64,000 nt of DNA from Actinia tenebrosa. Lineage: Eukaryota > Cnidaria > Anthozoa > Actiniaria > Actiniidae. The notes under the pieces were generated by a model that saw nothing but the letters and a program-made list of their open reading frames with translations, was not told the origin of the DNA and searched no databases. Below, piece by piece: positions 62,754-64,000 of the stretch (within the stretch, counting starts at the first letter, position 1; the number at the start of each line of letters is the position of its first letter). The stretch is taken from positions 1-64,000 of the forward strand of contig NW_022258359.1 of assembly GCF_009602425.1 (NCBI RefSeq), given 5' to 3'. Position numbers and translations under genes: made by a program.

Positions 62754-64000
62754 CTAGAAATTCTCAATCTTGAGCTCTAAAACATGGGGTCTTAGAGCAT
62801 CTACAACTTCCTTGGTTGATGGCCTCTTGTTCAGGTCCTCTTCTGAACAACCATAGAAAAGCTCAATAACAGGGTCAAATGACTTGTCAAAGTTTTCTTT
62901 GGGGAGGGGTGGGCGTGTGCCAAGAGCAGCTAGATATTCTTCAGAATCTTCTTCTTCTTCACTCATTGTTCCATCTGTACTTGTTGCAATATCTGAAGAA
63001 AGCAATTCGTTGATGGAATCAAATTTTGTAACTTAACAATTGGCAACAATTAGCAGTTGCAGATCACTGATATAGGTTCATAACATGTATGTTAATGATA
63101 TGAGTTGTTTTGTAAGTAATCTTGTAAAGAACTGGTGAAATTCAGTAATAATCCATAAATACTTTGGGACATTTAGAATTCATGTGCTAATTAGATTCAA
63201 CTACTAGTGATGTATCAGAACAAGATACAGTGGTTGTATCTAATGAGCATTTTCAAAGTTTGTATTGGGATTAGACGATATTCATGAGACCTGATTTCTA
63301 AAGCTGGATTGGCTCGAATCCTCATTGCTTATTCATGAATTTTTCAATATTTTTGTGTATGTGTATGTGCAAGCTCATATAAATATAATAAATGTACATA
63401 AACCTAAAATTGGTACAAAACAACATAAAACTGGTATACGTTTATTATATTATTAAGGACTAATGAGTTGTCTCGTATTAAATATTTCTTGAAAATATGT
63501 ACATTAAGTATAAAGTTGTACAAGATATTTACCCTGGAGAAGGTCTACATGTGGAACACCAAGTGTGAGCATCTCCCAGATCATTAGTCCATAAGCGAAT
63601 ATATCTGTTTTATCACACACTCTTCCTCCATTATCTTGTGTCAAGGCTTCTCTGCTTTTCCATGGCTCAGATCCAATGTACCGTTTGGGAGATCCTACAA
63701 CACAACTCAAGTCGTCTTTCAGTCTGAGTGCTACACCAAAGTCACATAGCTTCACAGCTTCAAAGTTACCACGAATCAAAACATTCCCACTCTTGAGATC
63801 GCCATGAAGAATTTTCTTCTCGTTATGTAAGTAATTGAGTGCTTTAGCTATTGACCAAGCTACTTTCAGGACCTCTTTATAAGTGAATCTTTCTTCAAGG
63901 TATTCCCTCTCATCTATTAGATCCCTCAACGACATGTGACAATCTTCCATGGCAAGGCAAAAATCACCGTCTTTATTTTCTGCCAGAGCACGAAAACCAA
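62754..64000 (-). CDS. pbk: PBK/TOPK protein kinase, 3' part
   Basis: Mitotic MAPKK-like Ser/Thr kinase, cut by the right window edge. Exon 1 in the window (beyond 64000 to 63533) encodes the C-lobe: LAMEDCHMSLRDLIDER hinge, catalytic loop HGDLKSGN (HGD instead of the usual HRD, as in human PBK), CDFG, activation segment with YIGSEPWKSREAL, and DKTDIFAYGLMIWEMLTL. The donor is CAGG|GTAAAT. Exon 62992-62754 continues in phase 1 with an acidic MSEEEEDSEEYLAALGTRPP block and ends RPSTKEVVDALRP...ENF. Human PBK has EACYIGTEPWKPKEAV and YYAALGTRPP at the same places. The N-lobe lies outside the window. Confidence 0.93.

Noticed and set aside
1-64000. CRISPR arrays, operons, prokaryotic or phage features
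   Set aside because: Spliced genes, animal domains and eukaryotic repeats throughout; none of the tandem repeats has unique spacers.

Overview
The window looks like nuclear DNA of a cnidarian, most likely an anthozoan (coral or sea anemone). It is AT-rich, its genes have GT-AG introns of animal type, and it carries animal-specific genes: a Kv channel, a PRDM14 orthologue, a SYD-1-type RhoGAP with PDZ, and a CNBD2-like protein. It also has secreted PAN/EGF proteins of the kind expanded in cnidarians, and many short inverted-repeat elements. Species cannot be fixed from the sequence. Two runs of N (39835-40548 and 52061-52183) and scattered single Ns show a draft assembly.

Layout: 2.1-9.4 kb holds a two-exon Kv3/Shaw-like potassium channel subunit (+). 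12.3-15.2 kb holds prdm14 (-; four coding exons, PR/SET domain plus seven zinc fingers). 16.6-25.9 kb is a gene desert with repeats. 26.0-37.7 kb holds a 20-exon CNBD2-like gene (-), rebuilt here from splice sites and reading phase. 39.5-40.7 kb is a LINE remnant around an assembly gap. 43.0-46.2 kb is a single-exon SYD-1/RhoGAP100F orthologue (PDZ-C2-RhoGAP, +). 48.1-58.2 kb holds two minus-strand secreted PAN-domain genes with an old Gypsy-like LTR element fragment between them. The right edge (62.8-64.0 kb, -) holds the 3' part of PBK/TOPK kinase.

The genes do not form an operon or a single pathway. Two of them (Kv channel, SYD-1) point to excitable or synaptic cells, and prdm14 to neural progenitor or germ-line regulation.

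The most striking non-coding signal is a complete type I hammerhead ribozyme fold (55530-55608, minus strand). It lies in an intron of the PAN-EGF gene in the sense direction. A weaker hammerhead-like relic lies in the last prdm14 intron, also in sense. Other notable points are a Kv subunit with a reduced S4 charge array and an altered PXP gate motif, a CNBD2 protein whose second cyclic-nucleotide fold is split by a ~230-residue insert, a 137-bp near-perfect palindrome, and several non-autonomous DNA transposons, some with readable target-site duplications.
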